NCBI GenBank assembly: GCA_017431225.1
Contig: JAFRLM010000018.1
Location: forward strand, 40,584-104,583
Origin: Erysipelotrichaceae bacterium
GTDB taxonomy: Bacteria > Bacillota_I > Bacilli_A > Erysipelotrichales > Erysipelotrichaceae
Length of the DNA: 64,000 nucleotides
Direction: 5' to 3'
Part shown: piece after piece, positions 42,037 through 50,184 of the stretch
Position numbering within the stretch: the first letter of the stretch is position 1
Layout of the letters: every line of letters starts with the position of its first letter
Notes under the pieces: generated by a model
What the model was told of the DNA's origin: nothing
What the model saw: the letters and a program-made list of their open reading frames with translations, nothing else
Database searches by the model: none
Made by a program: the position numbers and the translations under genes

Positions 42037-42474
42037 CTACTCCGCGGTATTTCCGGAGATCTTTACCAGGACCTCCTGCATATTCTTTTCGAAGGTCTTA
42101 TCCGGGACCAGGGCAATGCCGGCCTCGTCGCTCAGAACGATCAGACGGTCACCGGCTTTCAGTTCAAAACAGTCGCGGGTCGCTTTGGGGATCACGATCT
42201 GACCGCGTTCTCCAACGGTCACGGTTCCCCAGATGTTCTTTCCTCTCGGGGCAGGCGGGATCATTCCAAGCCTTTCTTCCGTCTCCGTCTTCATCAAGCT
42301 GTCCAGGGAGATATCATACACCCGGGCAAGCAGAGAAGCCTTTTCGATATCCGGTACCGTGGCGCCGCTCTCCCATTTCGCGTAGGCCTGCCGGGAGATA
42401 TCGATCTTTTCCGCAACTTGTTCCTGTGAATAGCCTTTCAGTTTCCGCAGCATGACCAGATTATCCTTCAGCAT
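42037..42474 (-). CDS. XRE-family helix-turn-helix regulator fused to an AbrB/SpoVT domain
   Basis: DNA-binding protein of 145 aa with two DNA-binding folds. Residues 1-60 are an XRE HTH (MLRKLKGYSQEQVAEKIDISRQAYAKWESG). Residues about 78-145 are a swapped-hairpin AbrB domain (WGTVTVGERGQIVIPKATRDCFELKAGDRLIVL). Such fusions are known among Firmicute regulators. It is the third gene of an ABC exporter operon and probably controls the promoter at 43847-43892 or chromosomal targets. GGAGG lies before ATG 42474. Confidence 0.9.
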   Translation of the reverse strand: MLKDNLVMLRKLKGYSQEQVAEKIDISRQAYAKWESGATVPDIEKASLLARVYDISLDSLMKTETEERLGMIPPAPRGKNIWGTVTVGERGQIVIPKATRDCFELKAGDRLIVLSDEAGIALVPDKTFEKNMQEVLVKISGNTAE

Positions 42475-42486
42475 TTCCCTTCCTCC

Positions 42487-43140
42487 TTACAGGTCGATCT
42501 TTTCGAAGTCCTTACATGCCTTATTATACGACAGCAGCGTCAGCAGGACATAGGCCAGCAGACCGGCCAGGAACAGCGAGAACTGCAGGACGGGATGCTC
42601 GAACCCGAAAGCATTGAGCGCTTCCAGTCCGGGAATATGATGAAGCGTTTCGGCGACGCCGATCAGAAGGAAGCATACGATGATGTGGGTAATGAATGGC
42701 TTCGCGAAATTGTAGGCAGTCTTGAAGAAGCCGCCGACAAAGATCAGGTTGAACAGTCCGAAAAGCAGGAGCGCCATCCCGAGGAAAAAGGGGTTCGCAT
42801 TCATCAGGGCGTTATGACGGTAGATCACGGAATCCGCCAGAAGCGTCATCCGGATGAGCGTCATCGCCGTCATCAGCAGAAAACCGCACAGTTCGATGAA
42901 GACTGTGAAAAGGAATCTTCCTTTGACTACGTCATGTTTCGCCACCGGAAGCAGAGCGGTAAAGACGGTATCATTCGCCTCCCGCGCGTACTGGAAGCTC
43001 TGAAAAAGACCCAGGGTGATAAAGAACACGCTGCACAGGATCGGATAGCCCGGGATCAGTGCCATAAGACCGAAGGCGATAAAGATATACGCGAGGATCG
43101 ACGCGCTTAAGCGCATCTCTTTTTTGATCAGTGCTTTCAT
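42487..43140 (-). CDS. ABC-2 type transporter permease
   Basis: Six-helix membrane subunit of 217 aa, an ABC-2 exporter type. Helices include LSASILAYIFIAFGLMALIP, VFIELCGFLLMTAMTLI, FFLGMALLLFGLFNLIFVG and VLQFSLFLAGLLAYVLLTLL. It overlaps the ATPase gene by four bases. Substrate unknown; the pairing with a small ATPase fits lantibiotic-immunity or drug-type exporters. Confidence 0.88.
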   Translation of the reverse strand: MKALIKKEMRLSASILAYIFIAFGLMALIPGYPILCSVFFITLGLFQSFQYAREANDTVFTALLPVAKHDVVKGRFLFTVFIELCGFLLMTAMTLIRMTLLADSVIYRHNALMNANPFFLGMALLLFGLFNLIFVGGFFKTAYNFAKPFITHIIVCFLLIGVAETLHHIPGLEALNAFGFEHPVLQFSLFLAGLLAYVLLTLLSYNKACKDFEKIDL

Positions 43141-43856
43141 TCTGCTGCCTCCTTTTCCAGCCGCAAAAAGACTTCTTCCAGGGTCTCCCCTGTTTTGCCG
43201 CAGTCCCGCAGGAAATCCGCCTTGGAGCAGGCGGCCTTGATCCTGCCGTGGCTGATGTAGACGATATCGTCCGCGCAGCGTTCAAGATCCGAAGTGATGT
43301 GAGTGGAGAAAAAGATCGTGACGCCATGCGATTTCAAGGTCGTGAAAAGACCGAGAAGCTCATCCCGGGAAAACGGGTCGAGACCGCTGGTCGGTTCATC
43401 GAGGATCAGGACCTCCGCCCGGTGGGACAGGGCCAGAAGGAGATTGAATTTCACCTTCATTCCCTCTGACAGTTCGATCGGTTTCTTGGATTCATCCAGA
43501 CCGAACAGCGTCAGATACTTTCTATAGGCTTCCTCATCCCAGCCCGGATAAAAGCTCTTCGTGACTTCTGTGATCTCCCGGATCGTCTTGCGCGGGTACC
43601 AACTGACCGTCCCGGTCGAATATCCGATCCGTTTTTTGATCTCGCTCTCGTTTTGAAGCAGCGGCAGACCGAAATAGGAGACTTCCCCGCTGTCCATATG
43701 GATCAGGTTCAGCATGGATTTGATCGTGGTGGTCTTGCCGGCGCCGTTGCGTCCGATGAAACCGGTGATCCTTCCTTCTTCCAGCGCAAAAGAAACATCC
43801 TGCAGACGGAATGCAGGATAGTTCTTATTTACGTTTTTCAGTTCGACAATTTTCAT
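43137..43856 (-). CDS. ABC transporter ATP-binding protein
   Basis: ATPase of 239 aa for the neighbouring permease. Walker A GRNGAGKTT near 36-44, Q-loop region YSTGTVSWYP, signature LSEGMKVKFNLLLAL (degenerate LSGGQ), Walker B LILDEPTSGLDP, and switch STHI. The ABC-2 CcmA/YhcH-like form, not a FtsE type. The first codons (MKIVEL) are inside a perfect inverted repeat, so translation may be controlled. It heads a four-gene operon. Confidence 0.93.
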   Translation of the reverse strand: MKIVELKNVNKNYPAFRLQDVSFALEEGRITGFIGRNGAGKTTTIKSMLNLIHMDSGEVSYFGLPLLQNESEIKKRIGYSTGTVSWYPRKTIREITEVTKSFYPGWDEEAYRKYLTLFGLDESKKPIELSEGMKVKFNLLLALSHRAEVLILDEPTSGLDPFSRDELLGLFTTLKSHGVTIFFSTHITSDLERCADDIVYISHGRIKAACSKADFLRDCGKTGETLEEVFLRLEKEAAE

Positions 43857-43892
43857 AGAAACCCTCCATTTGTATGATTTCTATGAAAATTG
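43847..43892 (-). promoter_or_regulatory. 15-bp perfect inverted repeat enclosing the start of the ABC ATPase gene
   Basis: CAATTTTCATAGAAA (43847-43861) and TTTCTATGAAAATTG (43878-43892) are perfect arms around a 16-base loop with GGAGGG as ribosome site. The ATG is in one arm. A TACAAT-like -10 is just upstream. Repressor operator, RNA start-site switch or both are possible. Confidence 0.65.
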
Positions 43893-43936
43893 TAATAAAC
43901 AGTTGCATTAAGGTCTACCAACCAAAAATGGCAGAT

Positions 43937-44860
43937 CTACATGTTTGTTGTTATGCTTGGTTGCGTGATCCATCGGCGGATCATATGATCCCAATGCATA
44001 TCCGGTGCGTTTCCGTGTTGGATTGTTTCAACTATTGGAGACAGGAATGATCTGTCATAAGCAAGCACTTCCTCTAAAGACAGATCAATATCCGCGTGCT
44101 TGCTTTTGATGAAACCTTTCCAGCGTCCTTTACGATAAGGGTCGTCGGCGAAGCCTTCTTCGAATGCGACAATCGTAGTGAGTCCGGTTTTTCTGTATGC
44201 GAATGTTTCTGCGATCGCTGCTGCCAGGTCTTTTCCGTCAAAATCAAACCTGCCGGACAGCATATAAATATCGTAGAAATCTTTGTACCGGCTGTTGGCA
44301 ACGCCAAGGGAAACGATCGCCTCGAATTTCTCAGCAACGATCGATTCCAGAGAATACGCATAAAGTCGCGGCGGATCGTCATCCAGAACAGTCGGATACT
44401 CCATCCTCTGTCTATCCGGGTAGATCACATCTCCAAATCCGATATCGATATTGACCGGGATCCTTGTCCGATCAAGAAACGCCATCAGAGAGACTTTCAC
44501 ACCGTGATATTCTTTGAATTCCGTGATGTTTCTTGTGGACAGTGTATCCAGATCAAACACGATCGCATCATCGCAATCAATGCTCAGTATCTCTTTGAAG
44601 ACCTGTTTGATGAATGCCGCATCGTTGCTGATTCGGTTTCCCAGCAGATCGATATCCGTGGTCGTTCTTGCGTATTTTTCGTCAAACAATCCATACAGAA
44701 GTATCCCACCCTTGATCGTGAAGTTCTCGGTATAGGGCGAGATGGAGATACGGTAAAGGACACGCTCCAAAACATAAGCGATATACACATCCTGAACATT
44801 GCGGTCATCTCTCTGAGCTCGATGCTTCAGTTTTGCTTTAACGGAAGCAGCTGTTTTCAA
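43937..44860 (-). CDS. abiEii: AbiEii-type nucleotidyltransferase toxin
   Basis: Toxin half of an AbiE type IV toxin-antitoxin/abortive infection pair, 307 aa. The DNA polymerase-beta-like nucleotidyltransferase core has GGILLYGLF and RTTTDIDLLG (GS/GG plus DxD), and later SLESIVAEKFEAIVSLG and SRYKDFYDIYMLSG, which are AbiEii hallmarks. Known members add nucleotides to tRNA ends. The start is TTG 44860, overlapping the antitoxin stop by three bases (TTGA) with GGAGG eight bases before it. Low-GC sequence compared with neighbours suggests acquisition by transfer. Confidence 0.9.
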   Translation of the reverse strand: MKTAASVKAKLKHRAQRDDRNVQDVYIAYVLERVLYRISISPYTENFTIKGGILLYGLFDEKYARTTTDIDLLGNRISNDAAFIKQVFKEILSIDCDDAIVFDLDTLSTRNITEFKEYHGVKVSLMAFLDRTRIPVNIDIGFGDVIYPDRQRMEYPTVLDDDPPRLYAYSLESIVAEKFEAIVSLGVANSRYKDFYDIYMLSGRFDFDGKDLAAAIAETFAYRKTGLTTIVAFEEGFADDPYRKGRWKGFIKSKHADIDLSLEEVLAYDRSFLSPIVETIQHGNAPDMHWDHMIRRWITQPSITTNM

Positions 44861-45432
44861 ATCATTACCTCCAGATATTCTCTGAGCAGTTTTTCACTTC
44901 TTAGCATTTTTGCATAACTCATCAGCCGGTTAAGGTCTCTGTCCGGTCTTTCAAGATAGTTTTTGAGGATCTCGATCGCCGTTTCGAACCCAAGCTTGTT
45001 TCGGTAGAACAGCACATCGCAAACCGTTTTCTCCCGGTCATAGATCATGAAACCGTTCCCGTCTTCATCGATCGTATCTATCCCTGCAAAGTATCTGTCT
45101 TCCGAAAAGAGATAGAACCGCATACGAGGTGATACAGGAGATTCGGGTACCCGGCTTCTGCGCGGCAGGGCTACGTCGATCTGAAGCGGCCTGCTCGTTG
45201 TCAGTTCATGATAGATCGCCGCCGAAACCAGACAGATAACTCCTTCGGGGGCATACGCATTTACTGCGCAGTTGTCGTCCGCATCGCCCGTATAATCGGG
45301 ATTCTCAAAATAACGTCGATTGATCTTGACCAGATCGCCGTCCTCGGTCAGTCTATTGACTTTGTATTGAGAATACCCTTTTGCATAGAGAAATTCTCTT
45401 GATATATACTTTTTGTCTTTATATTCTTCCAT
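44857..45432 (-). CDS. abiEi: AbiEi-type antitoxin/transcriptional repressor
   Basis: Antitoxin of 191 aa with an N-terminal winged helix (KYISREFLYAKGYSQYKVNRLTEDG) and a C-terminal domain that includes IYHELTTSRPLQIDVALP and TVCDVLFYRNKLG. AbiEi proteins bind inverted repeats upstream of their operon to repress it. The start is ATG 45432, which has AGAGG eight bases before it; an upstream ATG at 45474 falls inside the operator and lacks a ribosome site. AbiEi stop and AbiEii start overlap, matching the family. Confidence 0.9.
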   Translation of the reverse strand: MEEYKDKKYISREFLYAKGYSQYKVNRLTEDGDLVKINRRYFENPDYTGDADDNCAVNAYAPEGVICLVSAAIYHELTTSRPLQIDVALPRRSRVPESPVSPRMRFYLFSEDRYFAGIDTIDEDGNGFMIYDREKTVCDVLFYRNKLGFETAIEILKNYLERPDRDLNRLMSYAKMLRSEKLLREYLEVMI

Positions 45433-45454
45433 TCGACCATCCTCTTTCGAAAAT

Positions 45455-45495
45455 ATTTTATCAAATGTTTGCATTTATGTAAATATGCAAACATT
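45455..45495 (-). promoter_or_regulatory. AbiE promoter and autoregulatory operator
   Basis: AATGTTTGCAT (45464-45474) and ATGCAAACATT (45485-45495) are perfect 11-bp arms with a 10-base spacer. The minus-strand -35 TTTACA (45478-45483) and -10 TAAAAT (45455-45460) are 17 bases apart and straddled by the repeat. A further TATTTACAT-like half lies at 45503-45515. Such a pair matches known AbiEi binding to inverted repeats. Confidence 0.75.
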
Positions 45496-45532
45496 AAATA
45501 AGTATTTACATTTATTCAATTCATGATTTTGA

Positions 45533-45575
45533 CAAACAAAAAGCAGACACTTCATTGGCTGGATATCTGCTTTTT
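45533..45575 (-). terminator. Terminator of the M16 peptidase gene
   Basis: AAAAAGCAGA/TCTGCTTTTT with an 18-base loop, followed by T residues on the minus strand, twelve bases after the M16 stop codon. Confidence 0.7.
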
Positions 45576-45586
45576 ATAATGAATGA

Positions 45587-48490
45587 TTATTTACGGTTCA
45601 GATCGAAGATCTCATCGAGCTTCTCACCGCAGGCTTCGATCGCGGCACGGTTGCCGATGACGCAGACGTTGTCGTCTTCGTTGAGCTTTTCAAACAGAGG
45701 CAGGGTCTTGCGGATCTTCTCTCTGTCCGTGTCAAGGATCGCCTGCAGGATCGCGGTCTTATCTTCATAGCTGATGCCCATCAGATATTCGAGATCGACA
45801 GAGCGGATCGCCGCGCGGGTGGAAAGCAGTGGATCATAGTCGCCGGTCGTGCCGACGATATAGTTCTCGACATCGCCTTCGCGGCTGCAGAATTCCTTCA
45901 GATAATCCGTGACTTCCTGATAGACACGCAGTGAATTGGACGGAGACGGATCGCGGAAGGAATAGAAGGAAGCAGCTTTGTTGATACCGCAGCGGAAACC
46001 GCAGCCGTAGGCACCGCCTTTGACACGGATATTGTTCCAGAGATAGTCGTAGGTCAGGATATTGGCGATGACATACATGACGCCCTGGTCCATCTGCAGT
46101 TCCTCCACCTGGGAGCTCTTTGCCGCATAGGAGATATTGGCCGGGACACAGATGCCTTCGCGTTTATGGCCGAGCGCTTTCTTTTCGACCGCTTCTTTTA
46201 CTTCCCCTTCCGGTGCGTCATCCAAAAGCGCTTTGACGATCGCCGGCTTGTCTTCGGAAGCAACGGAAACGGTATAGCGCTCACGGATAAAGATCTTTTT
46301 CTGCAGTTCCTGCAGTTTGGCGAGGAAGCCGTCGGAGAGCTCTTCCCAGTTATCATCCAGTTTCTTCAGCGCGCGGTAGGCTTCATAACCGGAACTGTAT
46401 TCGCTGATCGCCGCCAGCGGGGAAGTATAGGACAGGGAACGCTGGACAGCCAGAGAATGGCCGGCATTGATGAATGCCTGCTCCAGACCGAACAGATTCT
46501 GCTTGAAGATATCGCGGATCGCCTGTTTATCAGTAAACTCTGTTTCGTAGAGGATCTCCTTGACGAGATCGACACCGGCAGCGTCATTACGGTGCAGCGA
46601 GGACCAGGTGACATTCACAAAGCTGCGCAGTTCGCGGCTGCGATATGTTTTCATCGGTGAGAAACCGGCGCTGAAATCACCTAACAGGGAGCGGATCTCG
46701 CGGTTCAGGCTCAGCGTGTCGTGACGTTTTGTGCGCAGTTTTCCGAGATAGCTCAGCATCTGCAGAAGGACAGTGTGTTCCTCAAGTTCAAGATCATTGA
46801 CTTCCGCCATCAGCGTGACATAGGAGATACCTTCGGTATCCTCGTTGTGTTTGAGAACGGTATTCTTTCCGCCGTGGACACAGACCTCGAGCGGATACTC
46901 GGTCGGCGTCTTCTTGAGATCTTCAAGGTGCAGGGCCGGCAGAGTCGCCTTCTGTTCCGGTGTGTCTTCCTGGGCCTGCCATACCTGCAGATCCTGATTC
47001 AGTTTGACGAGCGCTTCTTTTTCTTCGGCACTCATCTTCTCCAGGATCGCGGCAAGCTTCGCCTTTTCCTTTTCCGCCTTTTCAGCGCCAAGGGTATTGG
47101 AAGGACGCAGCAGGACTTTCGCGCTGTGTCTGCTTTCGAGGATGTATTCCTTGATCAGGCCTTCGTAATAGCCTGTCGGGATCTTTTCTCTTAAACGGTC
47201 GAACATGTCGCCGAAGCAGATGCTGTCGAGCGGATCACCGTCATAGAGCCAGCTGTCGAGGGCTGTCAGGGCAAAGACGAGTCCCTTCGGCGTGCCGCCG
47301 AACTCTCTTTCCTTCGCCTTGAATTCCTTGCGGTTGAGGACTGCTTCGAGTTCTACACGGTCGATGCCTTCCTTAACGATGCGTTCCAGTTCACCGCGGA
47401 TCGCCGCGTCGACTTCCGCTTCTTTTTCCAGATCGCTGTTGATGACATCGATCTCAACGAAGGGCTGCAGGATGCCGTCCTGAACATCGAAGGAGATATC
47501 TTCGCCCAGTCCCTTGGAAAGGATCGCTTTTTTCAGCGGGGATTCATTGTTTCCGCAGAGAACGCTTGCGATCAGAGAGAAGGCGGCGATCTTTTCGTAT
47601 TCATTGAAATCGCCGACGACATAGCCGTAGGAAAGCTGGGCTTTGCCTTTGGGATCCGCTTCCGGAGAGATCTCGTAATCGATCGTGACCGGGGCAGCTG
47701 TTTCCGCTGCCTGTTTTTCGATGCGGATCTTTTCCCCGGCATCTGTGTAGTGGGACAGATATTCGTCATCGATGATGCCCAGGATCTCGTCGATATCCAT
47801 ATCACCGTCTAAGAAGATATAGGAATTGCTGGGGTTATAGTGCTTGCGATGGGTATCGCAGAACTGCTGATAGGAAAGATCGGTGATGTATTCGGGATCG
47901 CCGCCGGATTCGTTGCCGTAGCAGGTATCCGGGAACAGGGAATGCATCATCACCCGGCTGCGGACACCGTCCGCGGAGGAGAAGGCACCCTTCATCTCGT
48001 TGAAGACGACACCCTTATAGATCGCCGGTTCATTCACATCGTTCAGTTCGTAATGCCAGCCCTCCTGATAGAAGACATTCGGGTTCTGCAGGACCAGCGG
48101 ATGGAAGACGGCGTCAAGATAGACGCGCATCAGATTGATGAAATCCTTATTATTGCGGGAACTGATCGGATAAACAGTCTTATCCGGATAAGTCATCGCG
48201 TTCAGGAAGGTCTGCAGGGATCCTTTCAGAAGATCAACGAAAGGTTCTCTTACCGGATAACGGGTCGAACCGTTGAGAACGGAATGTTCAAGGATGTGGA
48301 AGACACCGGTGTCATCGACCGGGGTCGTTTTGAATGCGATCGAGAACGTCTTGTTTTCGTCGTTTCTCTTTAACCAGATCGTTCTGGCGCCGGTCTTTTC
48401 ATGTACCATCTCGATCATGTCGCCCTTGATCTCTTCGGCATGACGGATGTTCAGCACTTTAAAGCCGTACAGGCGGTCATTTATCTGCAT
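45587..48490 (-). CDS. M16C metallopeptidase (insulinase/PreP-like)
   Basis: Large zinc peptidase of 967 aa, PreP-like, that degrades peptides inside a closed chamber. The inverted zinc motif is HILEHSVLNGS (HxxEH) near residue 65, with a downstream glutamate in the NEMKGAFSS region. The two half-chambers and the GGAYGCGF/RVYQEVTDYL C-terminal lobe fit the M16C plan. No signal peptide: cytosolic. The ATG at 48490 has AAGGAGC; an upstream in-frame ATG (48535) has no ribosome site. It may be a housekeeping peptidase that happens to sit between AbiE and the NACHT pair. Confidence 0.93.
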   Translation of the reverse strand: MQINDRLYGFKVLNIRHAEEIKGDMIEMVHEKTGARTIWLKRNDENKTFSIAFKTTPVDDTGVFHILEHSVLNGSTRYPVREPFVDLLKGSLQTFLNAMTYPDKTVYPISSRNNKDFINLMRVYLDAVFHPLVLQNPNVFYQEGWHYELNDVNEPAIYKGVVFNEMKGAFSSADGVRSRVMMHSLFPDTCYGNESGGDPEYITDLSYQQFCDTHRKHYNPSNSYIFLDGDMDIDEILGIIDDEYLSHYTDAGEKIRIEKQAAETAAPVTIDYEISPEADPKGKAQLSYGYVVGDFNEYEKIAAFSLIASVLCGNNESPLKKAILSKGLGEDISFDVQDGILQPFVEIDVINSDLEKEAEVDAAIRGELERIVKEGIDRVELEAVLNRKEFKAKEREFGGTPKGLVFALTALDSWLYDGDPLDSICFGDMFDRLREKIPTGYYEGLIKEYILESRHSAKVLLRPSNTLGAEKAEKEKAKLAAILEKMSAEEKEALVKLNQDLQVWQAQEDTPEQKATLPALHLEDLKKTPTEYPLEVCVHGGKNTVLKHNEDTEGISYVTLMAEVNDLELEEHTVLLQMLSYLGKLRTKRHDTLSLNREIRSLLGDFSAGFSPMKTYRSRELRSFVNVTWSSLHRNDAAGVDLVKEILYETEFTDKQAIRDIFKQNLFGLEQAFINAGHSLAVQRSLSYTSPLAAISEYSSGYEAYRALKKLDDNWEELSDGFLAKLQELQKKIFIRERYTVSVASEDKPAIVKALLDDAPEGEVKEAVEKKALGHKREGICVPANISYAAKSSQVEELQMDQGVMYVIANILTYDYLWNNIRVKGGAYGCGFRCGINKAASFYSFRDPSPSNSLRVYQEVTDYLKEFCSREGDVENYIVGTTGDYDPLLSTRAAIRSVDLEYLMGISYEDKTAILQAILDTDREKIRKTLPLFEKLNEDDNVCVIGNRAAIEACGEKLDEIFDLNRK

Positions 48491-48517
48491 AGGTTGCTCC
48501 TTTTTTATTTCCTGTCT

Positions 48518-48523
48518 ATTATA
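48518..48523 (-). promoter_or_regulatory. -10 box of the M16 peptidase gene
   Basis: TATAAT on the minus strand 28 bases before ATG 48490, within the end of the preceding gene region. No clear -35. Confidence 0.35.
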
Positions 48524-48531
48524 GCGTATTT

Positions 48532-50184
48532 TCACTCGTCATCCCTGAAGGACAAACGGCCATATCCGAAATAATTGCGGGTCGTGCGGAAAGATTCGGT
48601 ATCCGGGACTTCCGGCAGCACCTTGGCCCGCAGGACATTGTGGTCATAAAGATCATTCATGAAATCGATCTTTTCGAGACGGAAGGCGATCGTTCTGGCA
48701 CCTTTCTTGATCGGTTTTTTGGTGCGCACAAGCTCTTTTACTTCGCGGGCAAGCGGGGTGCCGGCGATATCCTTTCCGTAATACAGGGTGCGGGTCTGAT
48801 CGTTGCGGAAGCTGTAGGAGACGATCTCCGTCGAATTCTCATCCGCGTTATAGACGAACTTGCCGAAACAGGTATAGGGACGGAAGAGTTTTTTGATCAC
48901 TTTCGTATAGAAGACCGGATCACTGTTCTCGTCTGCCGGATGTTCCGGCGTCCTTCTCTCAAGCAGCAGTTCCCTGAGGAAAGAGGTCAGGGGATAGACG
49001 CTGCGCAGGATCGAATTCATATAGATCTCAACGCATTCCTCTTCGCTGTAATGCTGTTTCAGGGCAAGAGTCCAGTGGGCGGCGGTGATATAGGATACGC
49101 TCTCCGCGTAACGATAGTCGCGTTTCTCCGAGAAAGCGTAGAGGTTATTCTCACCCAGCATGCGGACGAAAGGAAGCACGAGTTCCGGCGAGGACGTGAT
49201 CAATGCGCGGAAGGCTTTTTCCTGCTGTTTCATGACGTAGCCGTCCTGCAGCTCAAAGCGGCTCACCTTTCCGGGTGTGGCTTCCGCAAGAAGTTCTTCC
49301 CGTTTTTCGGGCGCAAGACAGATCCCGTTGCATAAGCGCAGGACATTGACTAAGTTGATCGTCTCGGGATGGCTGATCTGCAGCGACTCTTTCAGCTGCG
49401 GGTAAAAAGCTTCCAGTTCCCGCATCTGGTCCTGTTCCTCACGGCAGGAACGCTTGATCATCTCATCACAGAAACAGACATAGTGGGTAAAGGGCTCGGA
49501 AAGCTCTCTGCCGGCGGCAGCCAGTTCCTCGCGGGTGATCTGCAGTTTTTCAAGGGTCGCTGTCGGAAAGATCCGGCTCAGGACCCAGAGATATTTGAAA
49601 TCCCGGTTATCCAGGACCTCACGGAATAGTTTGATCAGCGGCTCCGTCCGGCGGATATCGGTCAGAAGCGGAAGCTGTTTCACCAGCAGGTAGATATCTT
49701 CATAACGGTGCACCGCGTCATAGGTATGATATTTAAAGCGCAGAAGCTGCACGATATTGGACCGCGGATAAAACGGCAGTTTAATGAGCTGCGCGATACG
49801 GCGGTCATAGGCTTCCAGAAATCTCCGGTCTCTTCTTGAAAGAGCGGACGAGCGGCGGACGAGATGGGGTGCGTGCTTTTCAAATGTGTACAGCGCGGCC
49901 AGTGTCAGTTCCGCCAGACGCGAGGGATCTTCCTCTTCCTTTCCGGAGGCCAGCACCTCGTCATAGACCGCGTTCAGGGCGGCGCTTTCCTCGTCTGTCA
50001 TATAGATGCGGTAATTCTTTTTCAAAGCGCGGGCAATCAGCGGCAGTCTGACAAGCAGTCCTTTAAGAAAGTCAAGGACGCCTTCCTTCCCCTGCTCCGC
50101 CCAGATCCGGGCACAGTACATCTGACTGCGGTCATACAGGGACTGGCAGTCTTCCCGGGTATCCAGCAGATCAAGATAATTCAT
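48532..50184 (-). CDS. Large helical protein of unknown function, partner of the HEPN-NACHT protein
   Basis: 550 aa, no recognised family, no TM or signal. It is predicted all-helical with many Leu/Arg/Glu-rich helices (ARIWAEQGKEGVLDFLKGLL, ALNAVYDEVLASGKEEED and similar) up to about residue 420, and then a beta-containing C-terminal region (YTCFGKFVYNADENSTEIVSYS and TLYYGKDIAG). Its ATG at 50184 lies 14 bases inside the NACHT gene, with GGAG upstream, so the two are translationally coupled. It could act as sensor or co-effector in a defence system, which is inference from position. Confidence 0.7.
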   Translation of the reverse strand: MNYLDLLDTREDCQSLYDRSQMYCARIWAEQGKEGVLDFLKGLLVRLPLIARALKKNYRIYMTDEESAALNAVYDEVLASGKEEEDPSRLAELTLAALYTFEKHAPHLVRRSSALSRRDRRFLEAYDRRIAQLIKLPFYPRSNIVQLLRFKYHTYDAVHRYEDIYLLVKQLPLLTDIRRTEPLIKLFREVLDNRDFKYLWVLSRIFPTATLEKLQITREELAAAGRELSEPFTHYVCFCDEMIKRSCREEQDQMRELEAFYPQLKESLQISHPETINLVNVLRLCNGICLAPEKREELLAEATPGKVSRFELQDGYVMKQQEKAFRALITSSPELVLPFVRMLGENNLYAFSEKRDYRYAESVSYITAAHWTLALKQHYSEEECVEIYMNSILRSVYPLTSFLRELLLERRTPEHPADENSDPVFYTKVIKKLFRPYTCFGKFVYNADENSTEIVSYSFRNDQTRTLYYGKDIAGTPLAREVKELVRTKKPIKKGARTIAFRLEKIDFMNDLYDHNVLRAKVLPEVPDTESFRTTRNYFGYGRLSFRDDE

